DNA of 64,000 nt, from contig NZ_JBOEGM010000003.1 of NCBI RefSeq assembly GCF_050633425.1, positions 1 through 64,000 on the forward strand. Reading direction: 5' to 3'. The translations under genes were made by a program, and so were the position numbers. The first letter of the stretch is position 1; the number at the start of each line of letters is the position of its first letter. This document shows positions 7,565 to 16,157 of the stretch, one piece after another. The notes under the pieces were generated by a model. That model ran no database searches. It saw only the letters and a program-made list of their open reading frames with translations, and was not told the origin of the DNA. Origin of the DNA: Pelagimonas sp050633425. GTDB lineage: Bacteria; Pseudomonadota; Alphaproteobacteria; Rhodobacterales; Rhodobacteraceae.

Positions 7565-10500
7565 ATGACTAATAAAGTGAACGCTATTAGCGTGGAATCA
7601 CAAGATAATTGCGATGACGATGGATGGCTGCACGATGCGGAAATTCGCGGTGATACATCGCTAGACCTTGATAATCTCCTAGATCAGAAGTTCGTCTTCA
7701 TGACAGGCGAGGTGTATCCGGAAACCCCCCGTCGCAACACTCGCGATGGTGATTGGAAACGGCAAGAATTGTCTCTGAACCATTGGATCAACGGGGATAA
7801 AAAATCTTGGGGTTTGGCAGTTCACCCGGAAGCGGCCTCCAAACACGGTCCTTCAATTTGCCCTTCTGAGAACATCGACGGCGCGCGCAAGGATACAGCC
7901 GTCAAAACGATGTACGCTATCGTCACAGACCATGACGCAGGCGCGTCCATGGAAGACACAATACAGAATTTGGAAGCCGCCGGGGTGTTTGCGTTTGTTT
8001 ACAGCACCTTCAATCACCTCACAACGCGGCTTGAATTAAAACATGACGATGTGATGCGGAAACTAGCGTTGAAGGCATCGCCGGACCTTGCCCAAATCAA
8101 AGAATACCTGCGCCTGCATCACGCGACCCGATACGATTCTGAATTTATTGACGCCGTGGAGATCGAAGACGCACGGACTCAGACAAAGGACGGGTTGCGT
8201 ATCATTTTGAAGGTTCCTGCAATCGACAAATTCCGCGTGGTGCTACCGCTTGCAGAACCGGTGGAATTGGCAGACCTTGCCCCAACTTTGGCAGGCTGGA
8301 AAGACATTTGGGCAGACAAGGTGACTGGCGTTTGCCGAAACATCTTGAAGGCTGAATTCGACGTTAGTTCCACCGATATCAACCGGTGCTTCTTCACGCC
8401 AAGAAGCCCCAAGGGGGCTGAGTTTTACAATTGCATCGTCATGGGTAAGCCGCTGCGGTTCGAAGATATCGTACCGGTTTCGAAGGCGGAGTACATAAAG
8501 GGACGTCAGCCCCAAGGTGATCCTTTTCTTGCGGGTGGTAGCGAAGGTGGTGAGGTTGAACGCTTCCTCATGCCGGAGTCCGGACGGTCATTGAATAGAT
8601 GGCACCATGAGCACAAACACCGCTTCCTGATTGCGGACCTGATCGAGGCACACGCGGCTGACAAGGTGCGCAATGTGGGCGGCGAACGTGACAGCACGAT
8701 ACACATTGAATGCCCATTTGAACATGAGCACTCCACGTCAGGTGGCAGCGGCACAATGGTCATGAACCCGCATGCGAATGAGCATGAAGTCTGGTCAGTC
8801 TTCTGCCACCACGACGCTTGCAAGGGGCGGCACAAACTCGAATTTTTGCAACAGATGCTTGAAGATGAATGGTTTGATGAAGACGCGATTTACGATGAAG
8901 AATTCGTGCTCATTGACGATGAAGAAACTCCGTTGACCGTGACCACCGATAAAGTGAAATCGCAGGTTGCGGGACTGTCGAAGGATTCCAGCGACGATGA
9001 CGTGAAGGCCCATATAGCCCGCCTGATTAAGGACGGCGCGGACACATCATCCTTAAATCGCGCGAAAACCGAAATTGCGGACGTGACCGCCCTTGGCAAG
9101 CGCGATGTTGATCGGATGATCAAGACCATCCATGCAGAGACACGGGCAAGCCAACCCGCCAAGAAATCCGATGCGATCAACGTAAGCGACGGCTACATGC
9201 CCGTCATCGCGGCCACCATTGAAAAGCTGATCACCGCTAACGCGGATGAACCCTTGCTTTTCAGCCTTGCTGAGCAACTGACGGAAGTCCGCAATGGGCG
9301 CTTGAAACCTTTGCCGGTTGATCCGCTGACAGAGGTGATCGCGCGCGTTGTGCAATTTGAAAAGACCCAAAAAATGGGCGATAACTACGTAGATGTAAGC
9401 ACGGCACCGCCATTGGACGTGGTCAAAAACATTGCGCACCGCCCGCACGATGATTTTGCATTGCCGCTACGCGGCGTCGTCACATCACCCTTCTTTACGG
9501 CGGGTGGGATGCTTGTAACCGAACCCGGATACCATGCTGACGCGCAGGTGTACTATGATCCGCCCCAAGGCTTTGTGCTTGCGGATGTGCCAACCACGCC
9601 GACTAAGAAACAGGCCACGGACTCCGCGCATTACATCATCGAACAGGTACTGGCGGACTTCCCACTTGGTGGATTGAACCGCAAAGAGATCATGGCTCGG
9701 TACCATGAAGGTGAGGGCGTCCCAGCCCTTGCCAATGTGCTTGGCTTGATCTTGCTGACCTTCCTGCGGGACATGGTCGATGGCCCAACACCAATGCACC
9801 TTTTCAACAAACCAAGCCCCGGCACGGGGGCAGGTCTGATTACTAAGGTCTGCCACTTGATTGCGACCGGAAAACCGGCCCCCGCAACCCCGTTCCCGAA
9901 AAAAGATGATGAGGCACCAAAAACACTTACCTCTTTGTTGTGTTCGGGTATTGGATGGGTAAACTTTGACAACGTCGCACATACGATTGATTGCCCGGAA
10001 CTGGCAACGGCATTAACCGAGCCAGTTTATTTGGCGCGCCCGTTAGGGCGCACTGACACGGTTGAAGTCGAAGTGCGAAATGTTTGGTCGATGACTGCAA
10101 TCCATTCCAATTTGTCGGCAGAACTCGCGCGTCGGACGGTTTTGATTGACCTAGATGCGCAGAGCGCTGAGCCAGAAAAGCGAACAGGGTGGCTTCACGA
10201 TGACTTACCCGCCTTTGTGATCAAGGATCGCGCCAAGCTGGTGCAATGTTGCCTGACGATCATCCAGTATTGGATATCGCAGGGCAAAAAGCCGTACACC
10301 GACGTCGTTATGGGATCGTATGAACGCTACACGGCAATCATCGGCGGTGTGCTGGAGAGTGTTGGCGTTCGCGGTTTCCTTGGCAATGCTCAGAAGCTTA
10401 AAGAAGACACGGCGAATGAAGACGCGGCCACGCTCAATCTGTTTTTGGTTGAGCTTGCTACATATCCAGAGGGTGAGAAATTCCGTGCTGGTCAGCTTAT

Positions 10501-10759
10501 GGAAATTCTCAATAAAGGATGTGCTGAGACAGCTAATGAACCGATCATGATCAACCGCTTGGGTTACAGCAAAGTAGATGGCACGTACAAAGACCCAGCA
10601 AAAATCGGGCGTTGGTTTTCAAAGATCGCCAAGAAACCGTGGATCGTGAGAGATGGTTCGGAAAAGATCGAAGTGAGTTTTGAGGAACAGTATGACAAAA
10701 GTACGAAAAGCAACCGCTATGTGATGACGAAAGAAGTGCTGAGTAATGAGACCGCGTAG
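7565..10759 (+). CDS. replicative primase-helicase
   Basis: 1064 residues from ATG 7565 (the in-frame upstream part from 7283 is treated as leader). The N-terminal primase-like domain has the acidic pair D122-H-D124 and the strand FRVVLPLAEPVEL. A putative zinc site follows: C383-P-F-E-H387-E-H389, then C414-H-H-D-A-C419. The C-terminal half (about 620-1000) matches phage replicative helicases: SPGTGAGL at 751-758, GWVNFDNV, then LARPLGRTD and the RRTVLIDLDA...EKRTGW sensor region. The Walker A lysine is replaced (GTGAG). It should start autonomous replication of the excised element at the adjacent iterons. Confidence 0.8.
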   Translation: MTNKVNAISVESQDNCDDDGWLHDAEIRGDTSLDLDNLLDQKFVFMTGEVYPETPRRNTRDGDWKRQELSLNHWINGDKKSWGLAVHPEAASKHGPSICPSENIDGARKDTAVKTMYAIVTDHDAGASMEDTIQNLEAAGVFAFVYSTFNHLTTRLELKHDDVMRKLALKASPDLAQIKEYLRLHHATRYDSEFIDAVEIEDARTQTKDGLRIILKVPAIDKFRVVLPLAEPVELADLAPTLAGWKDIWADKVTGVCRNILKAEFDVSSTDINRCFFTPRSPKGAEFYNCIVMGKPLRFEDIVPVSKAEYIKGRQPQGDPFLAGGSEGGEVERFLMPESGRSLNRWHHEHKHRFLIADLIEAHAADKVRNVGGERDSTIHIECPFEHEHSTSGGSGTMVMNPHANEHEVWSVFCHHDACKGRHKLEFLQQMLEDEWFDEDAIYDEEFVLIDDEETPLTVTTDKVKSQVAGLSKDSSDDDVKAHIARLIKDGADTSSLNRAKTEIADVTALGKRDVDRMIKTIHAETRASQPAKKSDAINVSDGYMPVIAATIEKLITANADEPLLFSLAEQLTEVRNGRLKPLPVDPLTEVIARVVQFEKTQKMGDNYVDVSTAPPLDVVKNIAHRPHDDFALPLRGVVTSPFFTAGGMLVTEPGYHADAQVYYDPPQGFVLADVPTTPTKKQATDSAHYIIEQVLADFPLGGLNRKEIMARYHEGEGVPALANVLGLILLTFLRDMVDGPTPMHLFNKPSPGTGAGLITKVCHLIATGKPAPATPFPKKDDEAPKTLTSLLCSGIGWVNFDNVAHTIDCPELATALTEPVYLARPLGRTDTVEVEVRNVWSMTAIHSNLSAELARRTVLIDLDAQSAEPEKRTGWLHDDLPAFVIKDRAKLVQCCLTIIQYWISQGKKPYTDVVMGSYERYTAIIGGVLESVGVRGFLGNAQKLKEDTANEDAATLNLFLVELATYPEGEKFRAGQLMEILNKGCAETANEPIMINRLGYSKVDGTYKDPAKIGRWFSKIAKKPWIVRDGSEKIEVSFEEQYDKSTKSNRYVMTKEVLSNETA

Positions 10760-10787
10760 CGGCGCAAGCATTACCGACTCTTGAATG

Positions 10788-10830
10788 AAAGGCACATCTT
10801 GCTGGAATGCGGGTGTGCCTTTCCTTTTTT
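10788..10830 (+). terminator. terminator after the primase gene
   Basis: Stem AAAGGCACA (10788-10796) with TGTGCCTTT (10814-10822), followed by CCTTTTTT. It lies 28 bp after the primase stop and separates the gene from the iterons. Confidence 0.7.
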
Positions 10831-11175
10831 GCGGGGGTCTTGACCAGTTTTGCGGGGGTCTTGACCAGTTTTGCGGGGATCTTTGCGGGGGTTGAGAAAA
10901 GACCCCCGCAACATTTTTATATACAATTACAATGGCTTAAGAGGATTTTGCGGGGGTTGCGGGGGTCTTTTACTACTTCAAGATATAGGAGAAAAATATA
11001 TTTACGATTGTCACACACCTCGCAGTAGAAAAAGAAAATATGTTTTTACATTGCAGGGCTGAAACGGGCAAAAAAAACCCGCAACCCCCGCAAAATGCAG
11101 GAAGCCATTGTTTTTATTTGCAATTTCTTGCGGGAGTTTGTGAAAGTCCCCCGCACACCCCCCGCAAAGCCAAAG
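10827..11175. repeat. GCGGGGG iterons, candidate replication origin
   Basis: About ten copies of GCGGGGG or its complement lie in 350 bp. The first block is a perfect 21-bp tandem, TTTTGCGGGGGTCTTGACCA plus G, starting at 10827 and 10848, with a third partial copy at 10869 and another core at 10885. Further copies: 10901-10910 (inverted), 10950-10966 (two), 11079-11096 (two, inverted), 11129, 11148 and 11157 (inverted). Between the blocks the DNA is AT-rich (10911-10930 and 10981-11005). Iterons flanking AT-rich DNA directly after a rep/primase gene is the classic satellite and plasmid origin layout. No gene is seen in 10760-11479. Confidence 0.65.
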
Positions 11176-11298
11176 GTATCTTGACATGATTTTGTCACAC
11201 ACCGGGCTTCTTACCAGCCCAGATTCTTTTTGGCCAATAACTGAGTCAACTGCGAAGATATGTTGCCCGCGTATCTCGAATTTCGGATTATGCAGTGT

Positions 11299-11405
11299 GA
11301 CCACGCCAAACACATTATCTAGTATCTGGCGTGGTCGCTGGCTCCGGCGAAGCTCGCCTTGTGACAGCTTAGTCCTAACACCCTAAGTGTACTCACAAGG
11401 CGGGC
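11299..11405. other. two long perfect hairpins, possible structured RNA
   Basis: First hairpin: GACCACGCCA (11299-11308) with TGGCGTGGTC (11327-11336). Second: CGCCTTGTGA (11355-11364) with TCACAAGGCG (11393-11402), extended by three pairs in RNA and with an inner stem CTTAG/CTAAG. Both have 10-bp perfect stems and stand 18 bp apart, 75 bp before the Abi_C gene. Neither is followed by a T run on the plus strand, so they are not ordinary terminators. They may form a leader or small RNA; no reverse transcriptase is present, so a retron is unlikely. Confidence 0.45.
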
Positions 11406-11479
11406 AACCCGGCAAGGTCAGAAGTCACGACTCTTGACCCCTTTTGCGGGTCAGGCGGCCTACACATGAGGACAGCGCT

Positions 11480-12322
11480 ATGGACGGAAAAATACCATCA
11501 CCTGTTATAGGCGTCTTGGGCGAGATTTTCAGTGACCACTATACCCATGCTGATATTGACCGGTTGTTCGCCTACGCCGATGCGCCAGAGGCAAATCCCG
11601 GCGGAAACAAGGTGCAAAAGACCGTCGATTGGTTACGCCTCACAAATAAGCAAAGCCTTTCACCGCTAGATGTGCTTGGCCTACTATTGGAGAATATTCT
11701 TGAGAATCCGGGTTGGGACCCTTCAAGTGGCGACAATTGGATGCGTGTTGAAGAACCGGAATGGTCGATCAACCTAAAGGATCAGCAAGAGCGCATAAAG
11801 AAAGTGCTTTCGCGTTCTGGGCTTAGCTATTCGGTTGGCGGAAATATCGGCACCGCAAACGCTACGCCTACTGCATCCTTGGATGAATTGGTTTCACAAC
11901 GTGGTCTTTCCGCCGTAGAAGTAGAAATGAAGCGCGCCCTGAAACAAGTAGAAGATGATCCGAATGCAGCCGCGCAATATGCGGGCAATGTGCTTGAAGC
12001 AACTTTCAAGGCGTATCTCAGCAAGAAAAAAATCGCATACAATGAGAATGGCGACACCCTCAACGATTTGTGGCGGTTAACCCGCGATGATCTTGGGATC
12101 AATCCCAAGGATTTAGAGACCAAGGACCTAAAGAAAATTGCTTCCGGACTTGGGAGCGTCGTGGACGGGACCATGTATCTGAGGAACAAACGCAGTGGCG
12201 CACATGGCCGCACAGAGGCAGAGCATACCGCATCCGCGATACGTCCGAGACACGCGCGGCTTGTTATCCATTCTGCACACACATTGGCTGCGTATGTGTT
12301 GGAGTGTTTGGATGACAGCTAG
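11480..12322 (+). CDS. Abi_C (abortive infection C-terminal) domain protein
   Basis: 280 residues from ATG 11480 (GAGGACAG ribosome site; the in-frame extension from 11444 starts at TTG with no ribosome site). The N-terminal 120 residues have no known domain. From about 145 on it matches the Abi_C family: VEVEMKRALKQVEDDPNAAA, an ATFKAYL helix, GLGSVVDGTMYLRNKR and the hallmark SGAHGRTEAEH, then RPRHARLVIHSAHTLAAYVL. Abi_C proteins are linked to abortive infection against phages; the conserved R-N...HGR helices look HEPN-like, which would fit an RNase, but that is inference. It is monocistronic and convergent with the next gene, in the cargo region of the element. Confidence 0.8.
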   Translation: MDGKIPSPVIGVLGEIFSDHYTHADIDRLFAYADAPEANPGGNKVQKTVDWLRLTNKQSLSPLDVLGLLLENILENPGWDPSSGDNWMRVEEPEWSINLKDQQERIKKVLSRSGLSYSVGGNIGTANATPTASLDELVSQRGLSAVEVEMKRALKQVEDDPNAAAQYAGNVLEATFKAYLSKKKIAYNENGDTLNDLWRLTRDDLGINPKDLETKDLKKIASGLGSVVDGTMYLRNKRSGAHGRTEAEHTASAIRPRHARLVIHSAHTLAAYVLECLDDS

Positions 12323-12466
12323 AGCGTCCTACAGTAGCCACTTGCGAACGGCTCGCAAATAATTTTTGGTTAGTCAAAAGTTGCGTAGGATTTACGTTCC
12401 AGGCAATAAGTGAAAAGGCATGTCCGCTGCCATACTTGAAGCAAGTTGCACTTTCATCCGACCAAA

Positions 12467-12500
12467 ACAAAAGGGCCGCTGACGCGGCCCTCATTTTAAT
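12467..12500. terminator. bidirectional terminator between convergent genes
   Basis: CAAAAGGGCCGC-TGAC-GCGGCCCTCATTTT: a perfect GGGCCGC/GCGGCCC stem flanked by A-rich and T-rich sides. It serves the Abi_C gene on plus and the membrane protein gene on minus. Confidence 0.75.
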
Positions 12501-12511
12501 TCATGATTTGT

Positions 12512-13621
12512 CTAGTTTGCCGGGGGAGGCCCAGCGTCAAGTTCCGACTCCTTAGGGTCTTGATCCGCCAAGCTGTCGGCAATCTCGCGCAGAAGGTCTG
12601 CAATCGCCGCGTCAACGGCCCTGTCTTGTTCCGTCGCAGCATCTTGCGCGGCGGTCACTTCCTGTAGCTGAGATGTGAGCGCGTCGATTGAAAGCTGCAT
12701 CTGCTCCATCGTTGCCGTGTTCGCCCGTATTGCCGCGTCTTCATCGTCTGAAAGACGATCTTCGATTTCCAGCGCTACCATCATGAAGAATGACAAGATG
12801 GCGAAAATACTAGCAAGCAAGTGTACCTGACGCGCCAGCCTCTGGCGCGTTGTCTCATCAACCGGCGCTTGTTCCTGTTCCGCCAGCGCCTCTTGCGCGG
12901 CGATGGTGCGGGCAAGCATTTCTTCGATGCTGCCAGACAGGCCCAGTCCGATTTGCGCCGCAGATGCAATGGTACCGATTTGGCCAAGCGCCTGCATCTG
13001 CTCAGTCAGACCAGTCGCAAGGATGCCGAAACGGTCCCCGAACTCTGGACCAAGGCCAAGACCCTGCAAGGCATTCACGCTATCAAAAATGCGACCATAC
13101 TTGCCGATATCCAAGGCCGCGAAGGTGGCCCCAATGCGCGGAAGGTCCAGCGCCTGCGTGACGCCCAAAGCATAGTTGGACTCAAAGTTTCGAATGATGC
13201 TGGGCATCAAACCCAATTGCCGATCTATGCCCAAGGACAGAGAATCAAAGATTTTGGAATGTCGCTCCATATCCACTGCCAAGCGGGCGAAAGGACTGTC
13301 GATTTTCAGACTGTCCAGAATCGAAGGCGAGAGACCAAATGACGCTTGATCTAAGCCCATGGTGAGGTTGTGCAGCCCTACCGGGTCCACGATGCGCCTC
13401 AACTTTTCGGACTGGCGCGCCATGTCTGCAAAGATACCCGATGCACCTAATCCGAGTGCCGCCTTCTGCGCCGCTCCAATGCTGCCCACCCCAGAAGACA
13501 GGTCTTTGAACTGGCGATGTAGCCGCTTGTCAGCGGCTTTGCGCTCTTCATCGCTCATTCCCACGCCTAGCTTGGAAATGTCGAACCCTTTAGGCTTCTC
13601 ATCGTCGGATTCATTGCTCAT
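12512..13621 (-). CDS. single-span membrane protein with coiled-coil tail
   Basis: 369 residues. The start is charged and soluble, then comes a long stretch rich in Gly, Ala, Leu and Ser (about 45-240). One membrane helix at about 268-288 (HLLASIFAILSFFMMVAL) is followed by a heptad-rich, acidic coiled coil (MEQMQLSIDALTSQLQEV) and a polar tail. No signal peptide; no enzyme motif. A soluble sensing part joined to one membrane helix and a coiled coil is a shape seen in membrane effectors of phage defence. With the convergent Abi_C gene it forms the cargo block. Function unknown. Confidence 0.65.
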   Translation of the reverse strand: MSNESDDEKPKGFDISKLGVGMSDEERKAADKRLHRQFKDLSSGVGSIGAAQKAALGLGASGIFADMARQSEKLRRIVDPVGLHNLTMGLDQASFGLSPSILDSLKIDSPFARLAVDMERHSKIFDSLSLGIDRQLGLMPSIIRNFESNYALGVTQALDLPRIGATFAALDIGKYGRIFDSVNALQGLGLGPEFGDRFGILATGLTEQMQALGQIGTIASAAQIGLGLSGSIEEMLARTIAAQEALAEQEQAPVDETTRQRLARQVHLLASIFAILSFFMMVALEIEDRLSDDEDAAIRANTATMEQMQLSIDALTSQLQEVTAAQDAATEQDRAVDAAIADLLREIADSLADQDPKESELDAGPPPAN

Positions 13622-14084
13622 CGCCTACACCTTGCTGCCGCCTCGCCATTTTCCGCATAATATAGTGATTGGAGGGTGGCTTTTCTAGCGACCTAGGAAA
13701 TTGTTTTGACGCGCGTCCGTTTTTACAATCGCTCATTTTTTCTAGAGCACAAACGCTCTTGCGCTGACGCGCGCCCATCCACCGAAATGGACTGATGATC
13801 TGCCGTTTTTTCTAGCTAGAAATTGGTTTGTATCATTCGGCCTCTGAGGCGGCCCACAGACCTTGCACCCACCTAAGCAAGCCGCCCTAACATCTGGGAT
13901 GCGCCCTCATTCCCTGACGATAAAATCCGCTACCTTCGGGTTATTCAGATCAAGTCACTATCAATAGGTACGTATCCAAATAGACGTGATAATTCGCCCA
14001 ATTTTTCTATCATATAAACCGTGACTCCAACCATGCGATAGACTATCATAAGTTATAGAATCATATGAGAAAGGAGTGCGTATT
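13622..14084. promoter_or_regulatory. intergenic region with CTAG palindromes
   Basis: 463 bp between the divergent membrane-protein and recombinase genes; no gene seen. It has three related sites: TTTCTAG-cga-c-CTAGGAAA (13682-13700), TTTTTCTAGAG (13736-13746) and the perfect 14-bp palindrome TTTCTAGCTAGAAA (13809-13822). Closer to the recombinase are AT-rich repeats around CTATCATA (14007-14068). The sites could be operators for the divergent genes or recombination sites of the serine recombinase. An AAGGAG ribosome site (14071-14076) belongs to the recombinase. Confidence 0.45.
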
Positions 14085-14681
14085 ATGGAGCACTGGGGTT
14101 ACGCCCGCGTCAGCACCAATGCAGACCGACAGGCCGCAACTTGGGAGCACCAATCGGACGCGCTCACGCGCGCCGGTGCAACCAACATCTTTCAGGAACA
14201 AGCCAGCGCTGGCCATCATCGGCCCGTGTTCGAAGACATGATTGAACAGGCGATGGATCGGGCGGAACAAACCGGCGCGCCCGTGAATATTCACATCACA
14301 AAGATGGACCGGGCTTTTCGCGACATTGAACACGCTATCAAGACCGTCAAACGAGCTTATCGGCATGGAGTTCAATTCACGTTGCACGACATAAGCAATA
14401 GCCCGTTGGACCCCACAGACGCGGCTCAGAGCCTTCATTTCCACGTCCTCGCAGCCATCGGACAATTCGAGAAAGACCGCTTTGCAGAGCGCCGCGCCGT
14501 GGGCATCGCAAAGGCCAAGAAAGATGGGAAATACAAAGGGCGGCAACCTACTGCCAGAGCCAAAACGCCAGAGGTTTTGGCCTTGCGTGCGCGTGATTTC
14601 AAGGCACCTGAGATTGCCAAGCAATTGGGTATCGGCGTTGCCAGCGTGTATCGCATCCTTGCCGACAACAAGCCCGCGTGA
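14085..14681 (+). CDS. serine recombinase (resolvase/invertase family)
   Basis: 198 residues from ATG 14085; the upstream GTG 14076 overlaps the ribosome site and is rejected. The catalytic domain has nucleophile S10 in YARVSTNADRQ, a central KMDRAFRD block (the resolvase KLDRLxRS motif) and FEKDRFAERRAVGIAKAKK at the E-helix. A C-terminal HTH follows (FKAPEIAKQLGIGVASVYRI). Size and order fit small resolvases/invertases rather than large integrases. It may resolve element multimers or invert a segment; no inverted pair of recombination sites was established. Confidence 0.9.
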   Translation: MEHWGYARVSTNADRQAATWEHQSDALTRAGATNIFQEQASAGHHRPVFEDMIEQAMDRAEQTGAPVNIHITKMDRAFRDIEHAIKTVKRAYRHGVQFTLHDISNSPLDPTDAAQSLHFHVLAAIGQFEKDRFAERRAVGIAKAKKDGKYKGRQPTARAKTPEVLALRARDFKAPEIAKQLGIGVASVYRILADNKPA

Positions 14682-14725
14682 GCGGGCATATCGCCGCTGA
14701 CGCGGCCAGCAACAAAGGATAAGAC

Positions 14726-14797
14726 ATGCAATTTACAATCGGTCTCGTGAATTTCTTCATCCTCTTGGCAGCGCTCAAAATGCTGTCAGGGTTTTAG
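14726..14797 (+). CDS. 23-residue hydrophobic peptide
   Basis: ATG 14726 to TAG 14795-14797, preceded by an AAAGGA ribosome site at good spacing. The peptide is one hydrophobic helix (GLVNFFILLAALKML) with no charge except a single Lys. It follows the recombinase by 44 bp. Such peptides include phage membrane peptides and type I toxins, but no antisense RNA was identified. Confidence 0.45.
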   Translation: MQFTIGLVNFFILLAALKMLSGF

Positions 14798-15185
14798 CTG
14801 AAAACGGCCCAACGGGACACTTACCCATAGGCTGCTATAGGCGCAGAGATGCGCGCTGAAAGCCGCGTGGTTTTGAGGTAAGCAGGAGCGCGCGTAGCGC
14901 GTGATGTTGCTCAGAAAGGGCGTATGGGGCTCCATAGGGGGCCTACGTTCGCCTCTCCAAACACCGCCGGTAGCCACAAGCATATAAACGACCAACATTT
15001 GTTAGCGTAAATCTCTGGCCAGATTTGAGATGTAAGGTTGGATAAAATTTCTTTTGGGCGGCGGTTAGCAAAACCGGATCTAAACGGTTAGCATTTCGTA
15101 TATTTCAGGTCATGACCCGTTACCTTTTTGGCGTGCCCAGAAATCGTGCTAGAATTCACGAAATCCCTCAAAATTTGGAAAAGGC
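14798..15185. other. intergenic region, no gene recognised
   Basis: 388 bp. Small inverted repeats are present (GCGCGCGTAGCGCGT near 14890, ATGGGGCTCCAT near 14925) and three GTTAGC words (15001-15090), but no convincing gene. The promoter of the two virion-like genes should lie at its right end. Confidence 0.4.
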
Positions 15186-15485
15186 ATGGCCACGTCAACT
15201 TTCGCCGTTAATAGAGGCTCAGACCTCACATTTGATCTGAATTGGCCCAACGGCTCGTCCGCCAACGCAGATTTAACCGGACACACCGTCAGTATCTTTG
15301 AACCTGATCACCGCATAGAAGGGTTGGTTTCGGCTACGCTTACAGACCCGGTAAACGGGGCAATCCGTGTACGCGTCGAATGGGCGGACGGGCTGCCGTC
15401 TAATACACCGCTGCGCTTTCGCCTCATGACGGCAAGCGGTGCGGAGAACCAGACAACCAACCAACTCGCCGTGGAATATTCATGA
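15186..15485 (+). CDS. small phage structural-like protein, beta-sandwich
   Basis: 99 residues. Begins MATSTFAVNRGSDLTFDLNW and continues with alternating strands (HTVSIFEPDHRI, ATLTDPVNGAIRVRVEW), the pattern of BppU/tail-associated Ig-like domains that phages place before fibre genes. It overlaps the next gene by 4 nt (ATGA). Likely a virion or host-contact component; the exact place in a particle cannot be told. Confidence 0.55.
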   Translation: MATSTFAVNRGSDLTFDLNWPNGSSANADLTGHTVSIFEPDHRIEGLVSATLTDPVNGAIRVRVEWADGLPSNTPLRFRLMTASGAENQTTNQLAVEYS

Positions 15486-15961
15486 CGCAGGTGGCAGTCA
15501 GCACCGACTCGATAACGGTAGAAACGCGCCGGATCGAAGACGGTCCCGCCGTCAGTGTTGCAGGCGGCAGCGTCGAGGTTAGCGCGTCCGTCGCGCCCGC
15601 GAATGTGAGCGCTGAATCTGACACCATCGAAGTAGTGGTTAGCCCCACCATTGCGACCGTGCAGAGCGTTGTCAGCGTGCCAGATGTATCGGTGCAAGTG
15701 GACGGCCCGCTTGAGGTAGTGGCGTCCACCGTGGGCATCCAAGGTCCACCGGGACCGAACAGCGGTCCATCGGCTCTGCCGCCGGACGAAACTGACGACT
15801 CAGACCTCACCTACATCTACTATGGTTGGGTTTCCACACGTGCCGGGGGATGGTTGGTTCGGCGGGTAGACCGCTTAACGGAAGCTAAGACAAACGCTGC
15901 CACCGGCTACCCTGACTTCGCCGCAGCATGGGAGAACCGCGAGACGCTGCAATATTACTGA
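15482..15961 (+). CDS. phage tail/fibre-like protein with collagen-like stretch
   Basis: 159 residues. The N-terminal 90 residues are Val/Ser-rich strands, followed by a short collagen-like motif GIQGPPGPNSG (a common linker in tail fibres) and a C-terminal domain with YIYYGWVSTRAGGWLVRRVD. It is coupled to the preceding gene. With that gene it forms the only virion-like pair in the element, which is unusual without head or tail genes. Confidence 0.6.
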   Translation: MTQVAVSTDSITVETRRIEDGPAVSVAGGSVEVSASVAPANVSAESDTIEVVVSPTIATVQSVVSVPDVSVQVDGPLEVVASTVGIQGPPGPNSGPSALPPDETDDSDLTYIYYGWVSTRAGGWLVRRVDRLTEAKTNAATGYPDFAAAWENRETLQYY

Positions 15962-16157
15962 TTTTGCCTTAGTCGATGCGTCGAACACGCCCGCAGCCAT
16001 TTATTCTCACAAAAGCCGCGCGTAGCTTTCCTTTTTTTCTCACAGATCGCTGAATTAATCTCACAGTTTTCTTTGTCTGGCACTATTATCTTCGCTGACA
16101 AGCGGTCGCTCCGTCCCGAAGTTAGGCCCATCGAAACAATCGAGCAAAGGAAACGAC

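Noticed and set aside
11299..11405. hairpins as retron msr-msd RNA
   Set aside because: No reverse transcriptase gene nearby.
15186..15961. gene transfer agent (GTA) cluster
   Set aside because: Only two virion-like genes; no GTA capsid, terminase or tail set is present.
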